Shown here: one piece after another, positions 1 to 7,861 of the stretch
How positions within the stretch are numbered: the stretch's first letter is position 1
Layout: every line of letters begins with the position of its first letter
Assembly: GCF_044792555.1 (NCBI RefSeq)
Contig: NZ_CP126238.1
Span: 1,798,001-1,862,000 of the forward strand
Length of the DNA stretch: 64,000 nt
Direction of reading: 5' to 3'
Source: Alicycliphilus denitrificans_A
GTDB lineage: Bacteria > Pseudomonadota > Gammaproteobacteria > Burkholderiales > Burkholderiaceae_C
Position numbers and translations under genes: made by a program
The notes under the pieces: generated by a model
What the model saw: only the letters and a program-made list of their open reading frames with translations
Database searches by the model: none
Told to the model about the DNA's origin: nothing

Positions 1-1443
1 CGCGAGGTTAGGGTTGGGCTTGACGTTGACGTCGCCGTAGTAGCGGTCGAACACGTTGTCGCCGCGGCCAAAGTCCAGGTCCTTGCCGGTGCGGGAAAAT
101 TCGCTCATGCGCCGGGCGCTGGCCAGCAGGCCCTGGGGATCGATGCCGATCTGCCCGGCCAGCTCTTGCAGGGTCTCGCCCTTCCAGTACACGGTGTTCA
201 GCCAGCTCTTGCGCAGCTTGGCGTCGGGCACGGCGGCGGAGGGCATGAGGGGACCAATGGGGTAGTTGGCGCGGAAGGTGGCGTCAAACACAATCCACGC
301 AGGCACAGCGCCGCCGGTCTGCGCGTGGTTGGCGTACATGGCCTGCTGGAACTCGGGGTAGGGGCCGGATTCGTTCAGGAAGCGCTCGCCGCGTGCGTTC
401 ACCACCATGCAGCCGGGCATGGAGCGCTCGACGAACATGGCGCGGTATTTTTCTTCCTTGGGCACGAACAGTGTGGGCGCGCCCCAGGTGTGGGCCATCA
501 GGTGCAGCGCGCCGCCCACGGCGGCGCCGGCGCGGTGAGCGTCGCCGGTGTTGCCTTCGGGCGGGGTGGCGGTCCAGGCCTGGTCCGTGGGCTGGGGCAG
601 GTATTGCTCGCGCATCTGCTGGTTGCGCTCGAAGCCGCCCGCGCCCAGCACCACCGCGCGGCGCGCGCTCACAGCCATGTCCTGGCCGTTGCGGCGCACC
701 ACCAGGCCGGTCACGCGCCCGCCCTCCTGCGTGAGCGACTGCATGGGCGTATCCAGCCACAGCGTGATGCCGCGCTGGCGCAGCGCGGCAAACAGCCCGC
801 CCAGCAGTGCCTGGCCGCCGGTCAGGCGCCGGTCGCGCCGCGTCTTGTTGCGCCAGGGGTAATCAAGGAAGTAGCGTGCCATGATCCACATGAGCACGAA
901 CTTGCCCTTGCGCTCGCGCGCCAGCAGTGAGCGCGCCTCGAAGGCGTTGATGTGCATGCGGCCAAAGATCAACTGGCCGGGGCAGGTGGGGCGCAGCAGC
1001 TCCAGGTCCTGCGGGCCGAGCTTGCCGGCGTTGAAGTCGATCGGATCCATGGTGCGCCCGCCGGGCATGGCCCCGGCTAGCGTGGGGTAGTAGTCGGCGT
1101 AGGAGGGCACGCAGCGGTAGGGTACGCCGATGCCGGCCAGGTAGCGCGCCATGTGGCGCGCGGTCTCGACGTAGGCCAGGATGCGGTCGTCGCTGGCCAG
1201 GCCGCGTGCGCAGGTCTTGACGTAGCGGAACGCCGCCTGCACGCTATCGCTCAGACCGGCCTTGCCCATGTCGTGGTTGTCCGGGATCCAGATGCCGCCG
1301 CCGCTGGTGGCCGAGGTGCCGCCCAGCAGGGGCATCTTCTCCACCACCAGGGTCTTGAGTCCCTCGTCGGCCGCGCGGATGGCGGCCAGCAGCGCACCGG
1401 CGCCCGAGCCAACCACGACGACGTCAAATTCGTTCTGTTCCAC
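1..1443 (-). CDS. KstD-like FAD-dependent 3-ketosteroid dehydrogenase, 3' end outside window
   Basis: Reading on the minus strand, a GTG start opens an uninterrupted frame to the window edge (481 codons, no stop). The N-terminus has an FAD dinucleotide fold (VVVGSGAGALLAAIRAAD, residues ~7-24), followed by GGTSATSGGGIW, typical of the fumarate-reductase/3-ketosteroid-delta1-dehydrogenase family. A segment SYADYYPTLAGAMPGGRTMD (~115-134) resembles the Tyr-containing active-site region of KstD proteins. Family members introduce a double bond into ring A of 3-oxosteroids using FAD. The next upstream gene on this strand, an HsaA-like monooxygenase, and the divergent degradation genes support a role in ring degradation. 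The exact substrate is inferred. The last ~70-100 residues expected of the family are missing only because the window ends. Confidence 0.8.
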   Translation of the reverse strand, partial: MEQNEFDVVVVGSGAGALLAAIRAADEGLKTLVVEKMPLLGGTSATSGGGIWIPDNHDMGKAGLSDSVQAAFRYVKTCARGLASDDRILAYVETARHMARYLAGIGVPYRCVPSYADYYPTLAGAMPGGRTMDPIDFNAGKLGPQDLELLRPTCPGQLIFGRMHINAFEARSLLARERKGKFVLMWIMARYFLDYPWRNKTRRDRRLTGGQALLGGLFAALRQRGITLWLDTPMQSLTQEGGRVTGLVVRRNGQDMAVSARRAVVLGAGGFERNQQMREQYLPQPTDQAWTATPPEGNTGDAHRAGAAVGGALHLMAHTWGAPTLFVPKEEKYRAMFVERSMPGCMVVNARGERFLNESGPYPEFQQAMYANHAQTGGAVPAWIVFDATFRANYPIGPLMPSAAVPDAKLRKSWLNTVYWKGETLQELAGQIGIDPQGLLASARRMSEFSRTGKDLDFGRGDNVFDRYYGDVNVKPNPNLA

Positions 1444-1483
1444 CTTGTTTCCTTGCGTTGGTTCTTTGGGGGTGGGTTTTCCA

Positions 1484-1511
1484 CTCCCTCTCCCCCTCGT
1501 GGGCGAGGGAG
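1484..1511. repeat. REP-like GC-rich hairpin
   Basis: Perfect 7-bp inverted arms CTCCCTC (1484-1490) and GAGGGAG (1505-1511) surround a C-rich/G-rich loop. It sits in the 92-bp gap between two co-directional minus-strand genes. It resembles the short palindromic REP-like units common between genes in this bacterial group. No T-run follows, so a terminator is less likely. Confidence 0.4.
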
Positions 1512-1535
1512 GTGCTGCTCCTGGCGCGCGCAGCG

Positions 1536-2732
1536 TCAGATATACGGATCGGCGTTGGGCAGGCCCAGCATCACGCCGCCGTGCGCGCGCACGTAGGCGT
1601 CGGTGTTGTTCGCGATATGGCCGCGTCCGGTGGCGATGTCGCGCAGCACGCGCTCGATGGGGTTGGTCTTGAAGGTGCCCGAGGCGGCGCAGGCACGCAT
1701 CAACTCGTTGGCGCAGTCAAAAGTCAGCTTGGGTACGCTGGCCGCCTGCGCGCGCTGCAGCAGGCGCTCTTCCACGGACATGGGGTCGCCCGTCTTGGCG
1801 CAGTGCACGATGCGCGCATAGTTGCGAAACAGCACCAGCTTGAGTTGGTCGGTGGCCATCATGGCCTCGGTCACGGCCTGCTGGGCGTTCACGTCCTCGG
1901 CCATCTTGGTGCCATGCTTGCCGATGTGCGCCGCCGCGCGCTGGCGGAAGCTGTTAACCGCGCCGTCCAGGGCGCCGATGCAGGCCGACGACACGGCGCG
2001 CTGGAACACCTGGGTGAACGGGATGCGGTAGAGCCAGCCGGGGTTGGTCTCGCGCCCGGGGCAGCCTGCGTCGCTGTGGTCGTTGGTGCGCTGGGTGCGG
2101 TGCTCGGGCACGAATACGTCTTCCACCACGATGTCGTGGCTGCCCGTGCCGCGCAGGCCGATCACGTCCCAGTTTTCCTCGATGCGGTAGTCCGACTTGG
2201 GCACCAGGAAAGTGGTGTGCTCAAGCTGGCCAGAGCCGTCCTTCCTGGGCAGCAGGCCGCCCAGGAAGAGCCAGTCGCAATGCTCCGACCCCGTGGAAAA
2301 GCCCCAGCGGCCGCTGAAGCGGTAGCCGCCCTTGACGGGCGTGGCCTTGCCCGTCGGCATGTAGGTGGAGGCGATGCGGGTGCCGTTGTCCTGGGCCCAT
2401 ACGTCCTGCTGCGCCTGCTCGGGGAACAGCGCCAGTTGCCAGGGGTGCACGCCCAGCACGCCGTACATCCAGGCGGTGGACATGCAGCCCTCGGCCAGCG
2501 TCATCTGAATGGTGTAGAACACGCGCGGGTCGAGTTCGTAGCCGCCCCAGCGCCTGGCCTGCAGCACACGGTACAGGCCGGCATCGGCGATTTCGGCGAT
2601 GGTCTCGGGCAGCACGCGGCCGTCGCGGTCTGCGGCCTGGGCGCGCTCGGCCAGTTTGGGCACGAGGGCGCGGGCGCGATCGATCAGGGTGATGGCCTCG
2701 GGGGTCAGGTAGTCGTCGTGGGCGGTGCTCAT
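1536..2732 (-). CDS. HsaA-like flavin-dependent monooxygenase (acyl-CoA dehydrogenase fold)
   Basis: The product is 398 aa. Its fold is that of acyl-CoA dehydrogenases, but in the two-component group D flavin monooxygenase branch: an N-terminal helical domain with STAWMYGVLGVHPWQLALFP (~70-90), a central beta domain with RFSGRWGFSTGSEHCDW and GLRGTGSHDIVVEDVFVP, and a C-terminal four-helix domain. HsaA hydroxylates the phenolic ring of secosteroids (3-HSA) using FMNH2 supplied by HsaB. The start at 2732 is chosen because GGAGA lies 7 nt upstream. A longer frame has no ribosome site. A flavin reductase gene lies divergently 190 bp away, matching a two-component system. The aromatic substrate is inferred from context. 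Confidence 0.82.
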   Translation of the reverse strand: MSTAHDDYLTPEAITLIDRARALVPKLAERAQAADRDGRVLPETIAEIADAGLYRVLQARRWGGYELDPRVFYTIQMTLAEGCMSTAWMYGVLGVHPWQLALFPEQAQQDVWAQDNGTRIASTYMPTGKATPVKGGYRFSGRWGFSTGSEHCDWLFLGGLLPRKDGSGQLEHTTFLVPKSDYRIEENWDVIGLRGTGSHDIVVEDVFVPEHRTQRTNDHSDAGCPGRETNPGWLYRIPFTQVFQRAVSSACIGALDGAVNSFRQRAAAHIGKHGTKMAEDVNAQQAVTEAMMATDQLKLVLFRNYARIVHCAKTGDPMSVEERLLQRAQAASVPKLTFDCANELMRACAASGTFKTNPIERVLRDIATGRGHIANNTDAYVRAHGGVMLGLPNADPYI

Positions 2733-2816
2733 GCAATGGTCTCCGGGGATTGAAGCCATGGCAACCCAGCATCGCCATGGTGGTGCGGCTATCGTCCGCG
2801 TTGCGCGGGCTTTGCT

Positions 2817-2836
2817 CATCGTCCGGACGGACTAAC
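2817..2836. promoter_or_regulatory. Putative operator A of a shared catabolic regulon
   Basis: CATCGTC (2817-2823), six bases, then GACTAAC (2830-2836). The left arm is identical to sites at 10075, 60555 and 62814. The right arm is a degenerate match to GACGATG. It lies in the 190-bp divergent region between the HsaA-like and flavin reductase genes, where one regulator could control both directions. The binding protein is unknown. Confidence 0.4.
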
Positions 2837-2922
2837 GGGAAAAATCCTGGGTAGTCCAAGTGAGGGATTCGGGCGCCTTGCGCCGCGGGCATGCTGCATG
2901 TGCATTGGCCATAGGAGCGCAC

Positions 2923-3900
2923 ATGGAGCAACCGCAACACTTCGACCCCAAGGATTTCCGCCAGGCGCTGGGCATGTTTGCCACCGGCGTCACCATCGTC
3001 ACCACCACCGCGCCCGACGGTACGCCCGTGGGCGTGACGGCCAACAGCTTTAATTCCGTCTCCATCGACCCGCCGCTGGTGCTGTGGAGCCTGGCCAAGA
3101 ACGCGCGCAGCCTGGAGGCCTTCACCAGCGGCGCACACTGGAACGTGCACATCCTGGCGCAGGAGCAGGAGGCGCTGTCCAACCTGTTCGCCCGCGCGGG
3201 CGAGGACAAGTTCGGCCAGCAGCAGCTCGAGCCGGGCGTGAGCGATGCGCCCCTGCTGCCCGGCTGCAGCGCGCGCTTTCAGTGCAAGACCATGTTCCAG
3301 TACGACGGTGGCGACCACACCATCTTCGTCGGTGAGGTACTGTCCTACGACCGCACGCAGCGCCCGCCGCTGCTCTACGTCACGGGGCAGTACGCGCTGG
3401 CCTCGCGCAAGGCGCTGGCTGTTTCCACCGAGCCCCAGGCGGATACGGCGGCGAGCCTGTATTCCGAGAACCTGCTGGGCTATCTGCTGGGCCGCGCGCA
3501 CTACCAGTTCCTGGGCGGCATCCGCGCGCAGCTCAACGAGCGCGGCCTGTCCGATGCCGATTTTTTCGTGCTCTCGCTGCTGAGCGTGCGCGCGCCCTTG
3601 GCTGGCGCCGACATTGCCGCGCACATCGCCTACACCGGCATCGACGTGGGCGCCGTGCTGCTGCAACAGCTGTGCGACCGCGGGTTGCTTCAAAAAAAAG
3701 AGCGTGATGCGTATGTCCTGACTTTCTCAGGACGCGATTCGATATTGCATGTGATCGCCGCCGCCAAGGCCGAGGAGGCCGACGTGGTGGAGCGCATGGG
3801 CGAGGCCGAGGCGGCCCTGCTGCGCAACCTGCTCAAGCAGTTCATCCGGGTCACCGACCCCGGCCTGCCCAAGCTGTGGACGGCCCCCGTTTCGCAATGA
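2923..3900 (+). CDS. Flavin reductase (HsaB-like) with C-terminal MarR-like domain
   Basis: 325 aa; AGGAG ends 5 nt before the ATG at 2923, and the longer frame start at 2860 has no such site. Residues ~1-165 form a flavin reductase domain: FRQALGMFATGVTIVTT, then GVTANSFNSVSIDPPLVLWS, then the conserved histidine stretch AHWNVHILA. HsaB-type enzymes stop near 190 aa. This one continues with ~150 residues that look like a winged-helix MarR fold (LSLLSVRAPLAGADIAAHIA, then a wing-like LQKKERDAYVLTF). A similar fusion is known in the p-hydroxyphenylacetate hydroxylase reductase C1 of Acinetobacter, where the extra domain gates activity. Its role would be to supply reduced flavin to the neighbouring monooxygenase, perhaps with effector control. 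Confidence 0.8.
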   Translation: MEQPQHFDPKDFRQALGMFATGVTIVTTTAPDGTPVGVTANSFNSVSIDPPLVLWSLAKNARSLEAFTSGAHWNVHILAQEQEALSNLFARAGEDKFGQQQLEPGVSDAPLLPGCSARFQCKTMFQYDGGDHTIFVGEVLSYDRTQRPPLLYVTGQYALASRKALAVSTEPQADTAASLYSENLLGYLLGRAHYQFLGGIRAQLNERGLSDADFFVLSLLSVRAPLAGADIAAHIAYTGIDVGAVLLQQLCDRGLLQKKERDAYVLTFSGRDSILHVIAAAKAEEADVVERMGEAEAALLRNLLKQFIRVTDPGLPKLWTAPVSQ

Positions 3901-3919
3901 TTCCCTACTAAGCATCTTC

Positions 3920-4759
3920 ATGACGCATAACAGTCCCATCCCCATCGGCAAATTTGCCGACATCGCACCCGTCGCGGGCGCCGCGCAACGCATCCACTAT
4001 CACGAGCAGGGCCAGGGCGAGGTCGTCATCTTCCTGCATGGCGCGGGCGGCGGCGCCAGCGGCTACAGCAACTTCAAGGGCAACTATCCGGTGTTCGCGC
4101 AGGCGGGCTACCGCTGCATCGTGCCCGACCTGCTGGGCTACGGGCTGTCGAGCAAGCCCGACATCGCGCAGTACGACCTGGACTTCTTCGTCGCCGGCCT
4201 CAAGGGCCTGGTCGATGCCCTGGGCCTGAAAAACATCACGCTGCTGGGCAATTCGCTGGGCGGCGCGGTGGCGCTGGGCTATGCGCTGGCCTACCCGGAA
4301 GAGGTCAAGCGCCTCATCCTCATGGCGCCGGGTGGCGTGGAGGATCTGGATACCTACCTGGCCATGCCCGGCATCGCCAACATGTTCAAGATCTACCAGT
4401 CGGGCAAGACCGGCGCCGCCGCCATGCGCGATGTGATGACCATGCAGCTCTTTGACCCCACGCTGCTGACCGACGACATCATCAACGAGCGCGCGCCGAT
4501 TGCCGAGACGCAAACCCAGGCCGCGCGCTCCATTCTCAAGGTGCCCAACATGACGGCGCGCCTGCACGAACTCAAGTGCCCGGTGTTTGGCTTCTGGGGC
4601 GTGAACGACCAGTTCAACCCCGTGAGCGGCACCACCAAGCTGGTGGGTCATTGTCCCCAGGTGCGCATGGTGGTGCTCAACCGCTGCGGCCACTGGGTGC
4701 AGGTGGAGCACCGCGATATGTTCAACCGCGCCTGTATCGACTTCCTGCAACACGGCTGA
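3920..4759 (+). CDS. HsaD/BphD-like meta-cleavage product hydrolase
   Basis: 279 aa alpha/beta hydrolase. The catalytic triad is visible as Ser112 in GNSLGG, Asp230 in GVNDQF and His258 in CGHWVQ. The oxyanion-hole motif HGAGGGASG starts at residue 40. The residues around the nucleophile and the CGHW motif match C-C bond hydrolases that split vinylogous diketones made by extradiol ring cleavage. It follows the reductase by 19 bp and precedes the hydratase by 9 bp, so the three are probably co-transcribed. In steroid pathways HsaD splits 4,9-DSHA into HIP-like propanoate and 2-hydroxyhexadienoate. A biphenyl- or phenylpropionate-type substrate cannot be excluded. Confidence 0.85.
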   Translation: MTHNSPIPIGKFADIAPVAGAAQRIHYHEQGQGEVVIFLHGAGGGASGYSNFKGNYPVFAQAGYRCIVPDLLGYGLSSKPDIAQYDLDFFVAGLKGLVDALGLKNITLLGNSLGGAVALGYALAYPEEVKRLILMAPGGVEDLDTYLAMPGIANMFKIYQSGKTGAAAMRDVMTMQLFDPTLLTDDIINERAPIAETQTQAARSILKVPNMTARLHELKCPVFGFWGVNDQFNPVSGTTKLVGHCPQVRMVVLNRCGHWVQVEHRDMFNRACIDFLQHG

Positions 4760-4768
4760 GCCTCCACC

Positions 4769-5557
4769 ATGGATTCCAGCCTCATCGAACAACTGGGCGA
4801 TACGCTCTACCAAGCGCTGCGCGGGCGGCGCAGCCTCGCGCCACTGACGAATAGCTACCTGCTGAGCGTGGAAGACGCCTACCGCATCTCGCTGCGCTTT
4901 CTCGCGCGCCGCCAGCAGGACGGCGAGCGCGTCATTGGCAAGAAGATCGGCGTCACCAGCAAGCCGGTACAGGACATGCTGGGCGTGCACCAGCCGGACT
5001 TCGGCTTTCTCACCGACACCATGCAGTATGAGGACGGCGCCAGCGTGTCGCTGTCTGCCGCCGGCCTGATCCAGCCGCGTGCCGAGGGCGAGATCGCCTT
5101 CATGCTCAAGCGCGACCTGCAAGGCCCGGGCGTGACGCGGGACGATGTGATGGCCGCTACCGAATGGGTGGCGCCTTGCTTTGAAATCGTCGATTCGCGC
5201 ATCCAGGACTGGAAGATCAAGATTGCGGATACCGTGGCCGACAACGCCAGCTGCGGCGTCTTCGTCGTCGGCCGCCAGCACACCGACCCGCGCAGCCTGG
5301 ACCTGGCCGCCGCGGCCATGCAGATGTGGAAAAACGGCGCGCCCGCGGGCGGCGGCCTGGGCAACGCCGTGCAAGGCCACCCGGCCGAGGCCGTGGCCTG
5401 GCTGGCCAACACCCTGGGCGCCTTCGGCATCCCGTTCAAGGCGGGCGAGCTGATCCTGTCGGGCTCGCTGGCGCCGCTCGTGCCCGCGCAGGCGGGCGAC
5501 CGTTTTCACATGGCGATCGATGGCCTGGGCGAATGCTCCATCGCCTTCACCGAATGA
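4769..5557 (+). CDS. mhpD: 2-oxopent-4-enoate (2-hydroxyhexadienoate) hydratase
   Basis: 262 aa, the usual length of the MhpD/TesE/HsaE family (fumarylacetoacetase fold). Recognisable elements are GKKIGVTSKPVQDMLGVHQPDFG (~57-80), the acidic metal-binding set around PRAEGEIAFMLKRDL (~108-122) and IVDSRIQDWKIKIADTVADN (~143-162). The enzyme adds water across the double bond of the dienoate released by the upstream hydrolase, giving a 4-hydroxy-2-oxo acid for the aldolase. It sits in the order hydrolase-hydratase-aldehyde dehydrogenase-aldolase, 9 bp after the hydrolase and 17 bp before the next gene. The symbol follows family usage; an hsaE/tesE name would suit a steroid pathway. Confidence 0.88.
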   Translation: MDSSLIEQLGDTLYQALRGRRSLAPLTNSYLLSVEDAYRISLRFLARRQQDGERVIGKKIGVTSKPVQDMLGVHQPDFGFLTDTMQYEDGASVSLSAAGLIQPRAEGEIAFMLKRDLQGPGVTRDDVMAATEWVAPCFEIVDSRIQDWKIKIADTVADNASCGVFVVGRQHTDPRSLDLAAAAMQMWKNGAPAGGGLGNAVQGHPAEAVAWLANTLGAFGIPFKAGELILSGSLAPLVPAQAGDRFHMAIDGLGECSIAFTE

Positions 5558-5574
5558 CACAGGAAAGGATTTTC

Positions 5575-6491
5575 ATGACACGCAAAATCAAATGCGCCCT
5601 GATCGGACCGGGCAACATCGGCACCGACCTGCTGGCCAAGCTGCAGAGGAGCCCGGTGCTGGAGCCGGTGTGGATGGTGGGCATAGACCCCGAATCCGAC
5701 GGCCTGAAGCGCGCGCGCGAGATGGGCATCAAGACCACGCATGAGGGCGTGGACGGCCTGATCCCGCACATGAAGCAGGACGGCGTGCAAATCGTCTTCG
5801 ACGCCACCAGCGCCTACGTGCATGCCGAGAACTCGCGCAAGGTCAACGCCGAAGGGGCGCTGATGATCGACCTCACGCCCGCGGCCATCGGCCCGTTCTG
5901 CGTGCCGCCGGTGAACCTGCCCGAACATCTGGGCAAGCGCGAGATGAACGTCAACATGGTCACCTGCGGCGGCCAGGCCACCATCCCCATGGTCGCGGCG
6001 GTGAGCCGCGTGCAGAGCGTGGTATACGGCGAAATCGTCGCCACCGTCTCCAGCCGCTCGGCAGGGCCCGGCACGAGGAAGAACATCGACGAATTCACCC
6101 GCACCACGGCCGGCGCCATCGAGAAGGTCGGCGGCGCCAGGAAAGGCAAGGCCATCATCGTCATCAACCCGGCCGAGCCACCGCTGATCATGCGCGACAC
6201 CGTGCACTGCCTGACCGAGGACGAGCCCGACCAGGCGGCGATCACCGCATCCATCCACGCCATGATCGCCGAGGTGTGCAGAAATACGTGCCCGGCTACA
6301 AACTGGTCAACGGCCCGGTGTTCGACGGCAAGCGCGTCTCGGTCTACCTGGAGGTCGAGGGCCTGGGCGACTACCTGCCCAAGTACGCCGGCAACCTGGA
6401 CATCATGACCGCCGCCGCCGCGCGCACCGCCGAGATGTTTGCCGAAGAGATTTTGGCCGGCAAGCTCCAACTGCAATCCGCCGCTGCCTGA
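5575..6491 (+). pseudogene. mhpF: Acetaldehyde dehydrogenase (acylating), interrupted by a 2-nt frameshift
   Basis: AGGAAAGGA precedes the ATG at 5575. The first 234 codons are a typical MhpF/BphJ/HsaG enzyme: ALIGPGNIGTDLLAKL Rossmann start, MVTCGGQATIPM with the catalytic cysteine, and ARKGKAIIVINPAEPPLIMRDT. At 6274-6278 the sequence reads GTGTG where family members need GTG followed by CAG. Two extra bases shift the frame, and translation runs into an unrelated tail ending at 6408. The correct continuation (QKYVPGYKLVNGPVF to LQLQSAAA) resumes in another frame and stops at 6491. Repaired, the protein would be 304 aa. The lost C-terminus normally helps dimerise and dock the aldolase channel. 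Either a real mutation or a sequencing error in a TG repeat could explain this. Confidence 0.85.
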
Positions 6492-6505
6492 AGGAGCCAC
6501 ACCTC

Positions 6506-7525
6506 ATGACCAAGCACATCACCCTGCACGACATGACGCTGCGCGACGGCATGCACCCCAAGCGCCACCTGATGACGCTGGAGCAGATGAAGAGCGTGGC
6601 CCAGGGCCTGGACCAGGCCGGCGTGCCGCTGATCGAAGTCACCCATGGCGACGGCCTGGGCGGCGCCTCGGTCAACTACGGCTTTCCCGCGCACAGCGAC
6701 GAGGAATACCTGGGCGCCGTGATCCCGCTGATGAAGCAGGCCAAGGTCTCGGCCCTGCTGCTGCCCGGCATAGGCACCGTGGACCACCTGAAGATGGCGC
6801 ACGGCCTGGGCGTGCACACCATCCGCGTGGCCACGCACTGCACCGAGGCCGATGTCTCCGAGCAGCACATCACCATGGCGCGCAAGCTGGACATGGACAC
6901 CGTGGGCTTTCTGATGATGGCCCACATGAACAGCGCGGAAGGCTTGGTCAAGCAGGCCAAGCTCATGGAAGGCTACGGCGCCAACTGCATCTACGTGACC
7001 GACTCGGCCGGCTACCTGCTGCCCGAGCAGGTGAAGGAGCGCATTGCTGCCGTGCGCGCTGCGCTCAGGCCCGAGACCGAGCTGGGCTTTCACGGCCACC
7101 ACAACCTGGCCATGGGCGTGGCCAACAGCATCGCGGCGATCGAGGCCGGCGCCAACCGCATCGACGCGGCGGCCGCCGGCCTGGGAGCGGGCGCGGGCAA
7201 CACGCCCATGGAGGTGCTGGTGGCCGTGCTCGACCGCATGGGCATCCAGACCGGCGTGGACGTGTGGAAGATCCAGGACGTGGCGGAAGACCTGGTGGTG
7301 CCGCTGATGGACTTCCCCATCCGCATCGACCGCGACGCGCTCACGCTGGGCTACGCCGGCGTGTACGGCAGCTTCCTGCTGTTTGCCAAGCGGGCCGAGA
7401 AGAAATACGGCATCCCCGCGCGCGACCTGCTCGTGGAGCTGGGCCGCCGCGGCATGGTCGGGGGCCAGGAAGACATGATTGAAGACACCGCATTGACCAT
7501 GGCGCGCGCACGCAAGGCGGCTTGA
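6506..7525 (+). CDS. mhpE: 4-hydroxy-2-oxovalerate aldolase
   Basis: 339 aa, full length for MhpE/HsaF/BphI. The DRE-TIM-type start LHDMTLRDGMHPKRH contains the Arg-Asp pair of the active site. GFHGHHNLAMG (~192-202) supplies metal-binding histidines, and AAGLGAGAGNTPMEVL is the family's C-terminal loop. It is a metal-dependent class II aldolase producing pyruvate and an aldehyde that is channelled to its dehydrogenase partner. The partner gene immediately upstream is frameshifted here, which could leave the aldolase without its channel. It is the last gene before a strong terminator at 7548. Confidence 0.92.
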   Translation: MTKHITLHDMTLRDGMHPKRHLMTLEQMKSVAQGLDQAGVPLIEVTHGDGLGGASVNYGFPAHSDEEYLGAVIPLMKQAKVSALLLPGIGTVDHLKMAHGLGVHTIRVATHCTEADVSEQHITMARKLDMDTVGFLMMAHMNSAEGLVKQAKLMEGYGANCIYVTDSAGYLLPEQVKERIAAVRAALRPETELGFHGHHNLAMGVANSIAAIEAGANRIDAAAAGLGAGAGNTPMEVLVAVLDRMGIQTGVDVWKIQDVAEDLVVPLMDFPIRIDRDALTLGYAGVYGSFLLFAKRAEKKYGIPARDLLVELGRRGMVGGQEDMIEDTALTMARARKAA

Positions 7526-7547
7526 GTCGCTCGACTCCGATAGGGAC

Positions 7548-7580
7548 AAAGGGGCCTGAAACAGGCCCCTTTGTTATTTA
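7548..7580 (+). terminator. Rho-independent terminator of the meta-cleavage operon
   Basis: AAAGGGGCCTG, a 3-nt AAA loop, CAGGCCCCTTT, then TGTTATTTAA. The perfect 11-bp GC-rich stem with a T-rich tail begins 22 bp after the aldolase stop. Confidence 0.85.
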
Positions 7581-7590
7581 AAAATCTAGA

Positions 7591-7640
7591 TAAAAAGCCT
7601 TGAAAAGCTTTGCAGTAAAGCGCTTGAAGCTATTAAATAA
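7591..7640. repeat. Dispersed AT-rich hairpin repeat, copy 1
   Basis: Read on the minus strand: AATAGCTTCAAGCGCTTTA, then a spacer, then AAAGCTTTTCAAGGCTTTTT. This is the family pattern ATAGCT-n-GCGCTT-spacer-AAGCGC/AAGC-n-GGC. It follows the terminator of the degradation operon. Confidence 0.55.
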
Positions 7641-7861
7641 GGAGTGCTGAAGTCGGACTTGCTACAGCACCTGCCGGTGGAGGCGAAAAGCCGATAGCCG
7701 CCCACGCGCCAGGTACAGCGCCTGCACGGTCGGTAGCTGTGCGCTCAGCGCAAAGCAGATGGAGCCCCGCCGCCCCACCTGCTCGGCGGCAGGGCCAGGC
7801 TGGCCGCCTGCATGAGCGTCACCAGGGAGCGTTGGGGGTGGTGGCGTTCATGCGGGGTGGC
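7641..7861. other. Gene-free stretch between convergent operons
   Basis: About 220 bp of high-GC sequence between the end of the aldolase operon and the convergent DUF35-MaoC gene. No frame here starts with a ribosome site or resembles a known protein. The minus-strand frame shows a fragment with coding-like composition (around ICFALSAQLPTVQALYLARG), which could be the remnant of a lost gene. Confidence 0.35.

Noticed and set aside
2221..3693. Minus-strand open frame spanning the HsaA-like start region and the reductase
   Set aside because: It overlaps two well-supported genes in the wrong frame and shows no family motif.
3715..3733. Hairpin GTCCTGA-loop-TCAGGAC within the flavin reductase gene
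   Set aside because: It lacks the GCGC cores and AGCTAT ends of the dispersed repeat and lies in the wing of the predicted MarR-like domain; probably chance.
3908..5560. Very long minus-strand open frame opposite the hydrolase and hydratase genes
   Set aside because: It is an antisense shadow caused by GC-rich codons, with His/Arg/Ala-rich composition and no known motif. The plus-strand genes have clear catalytic residues and ribosome sites.
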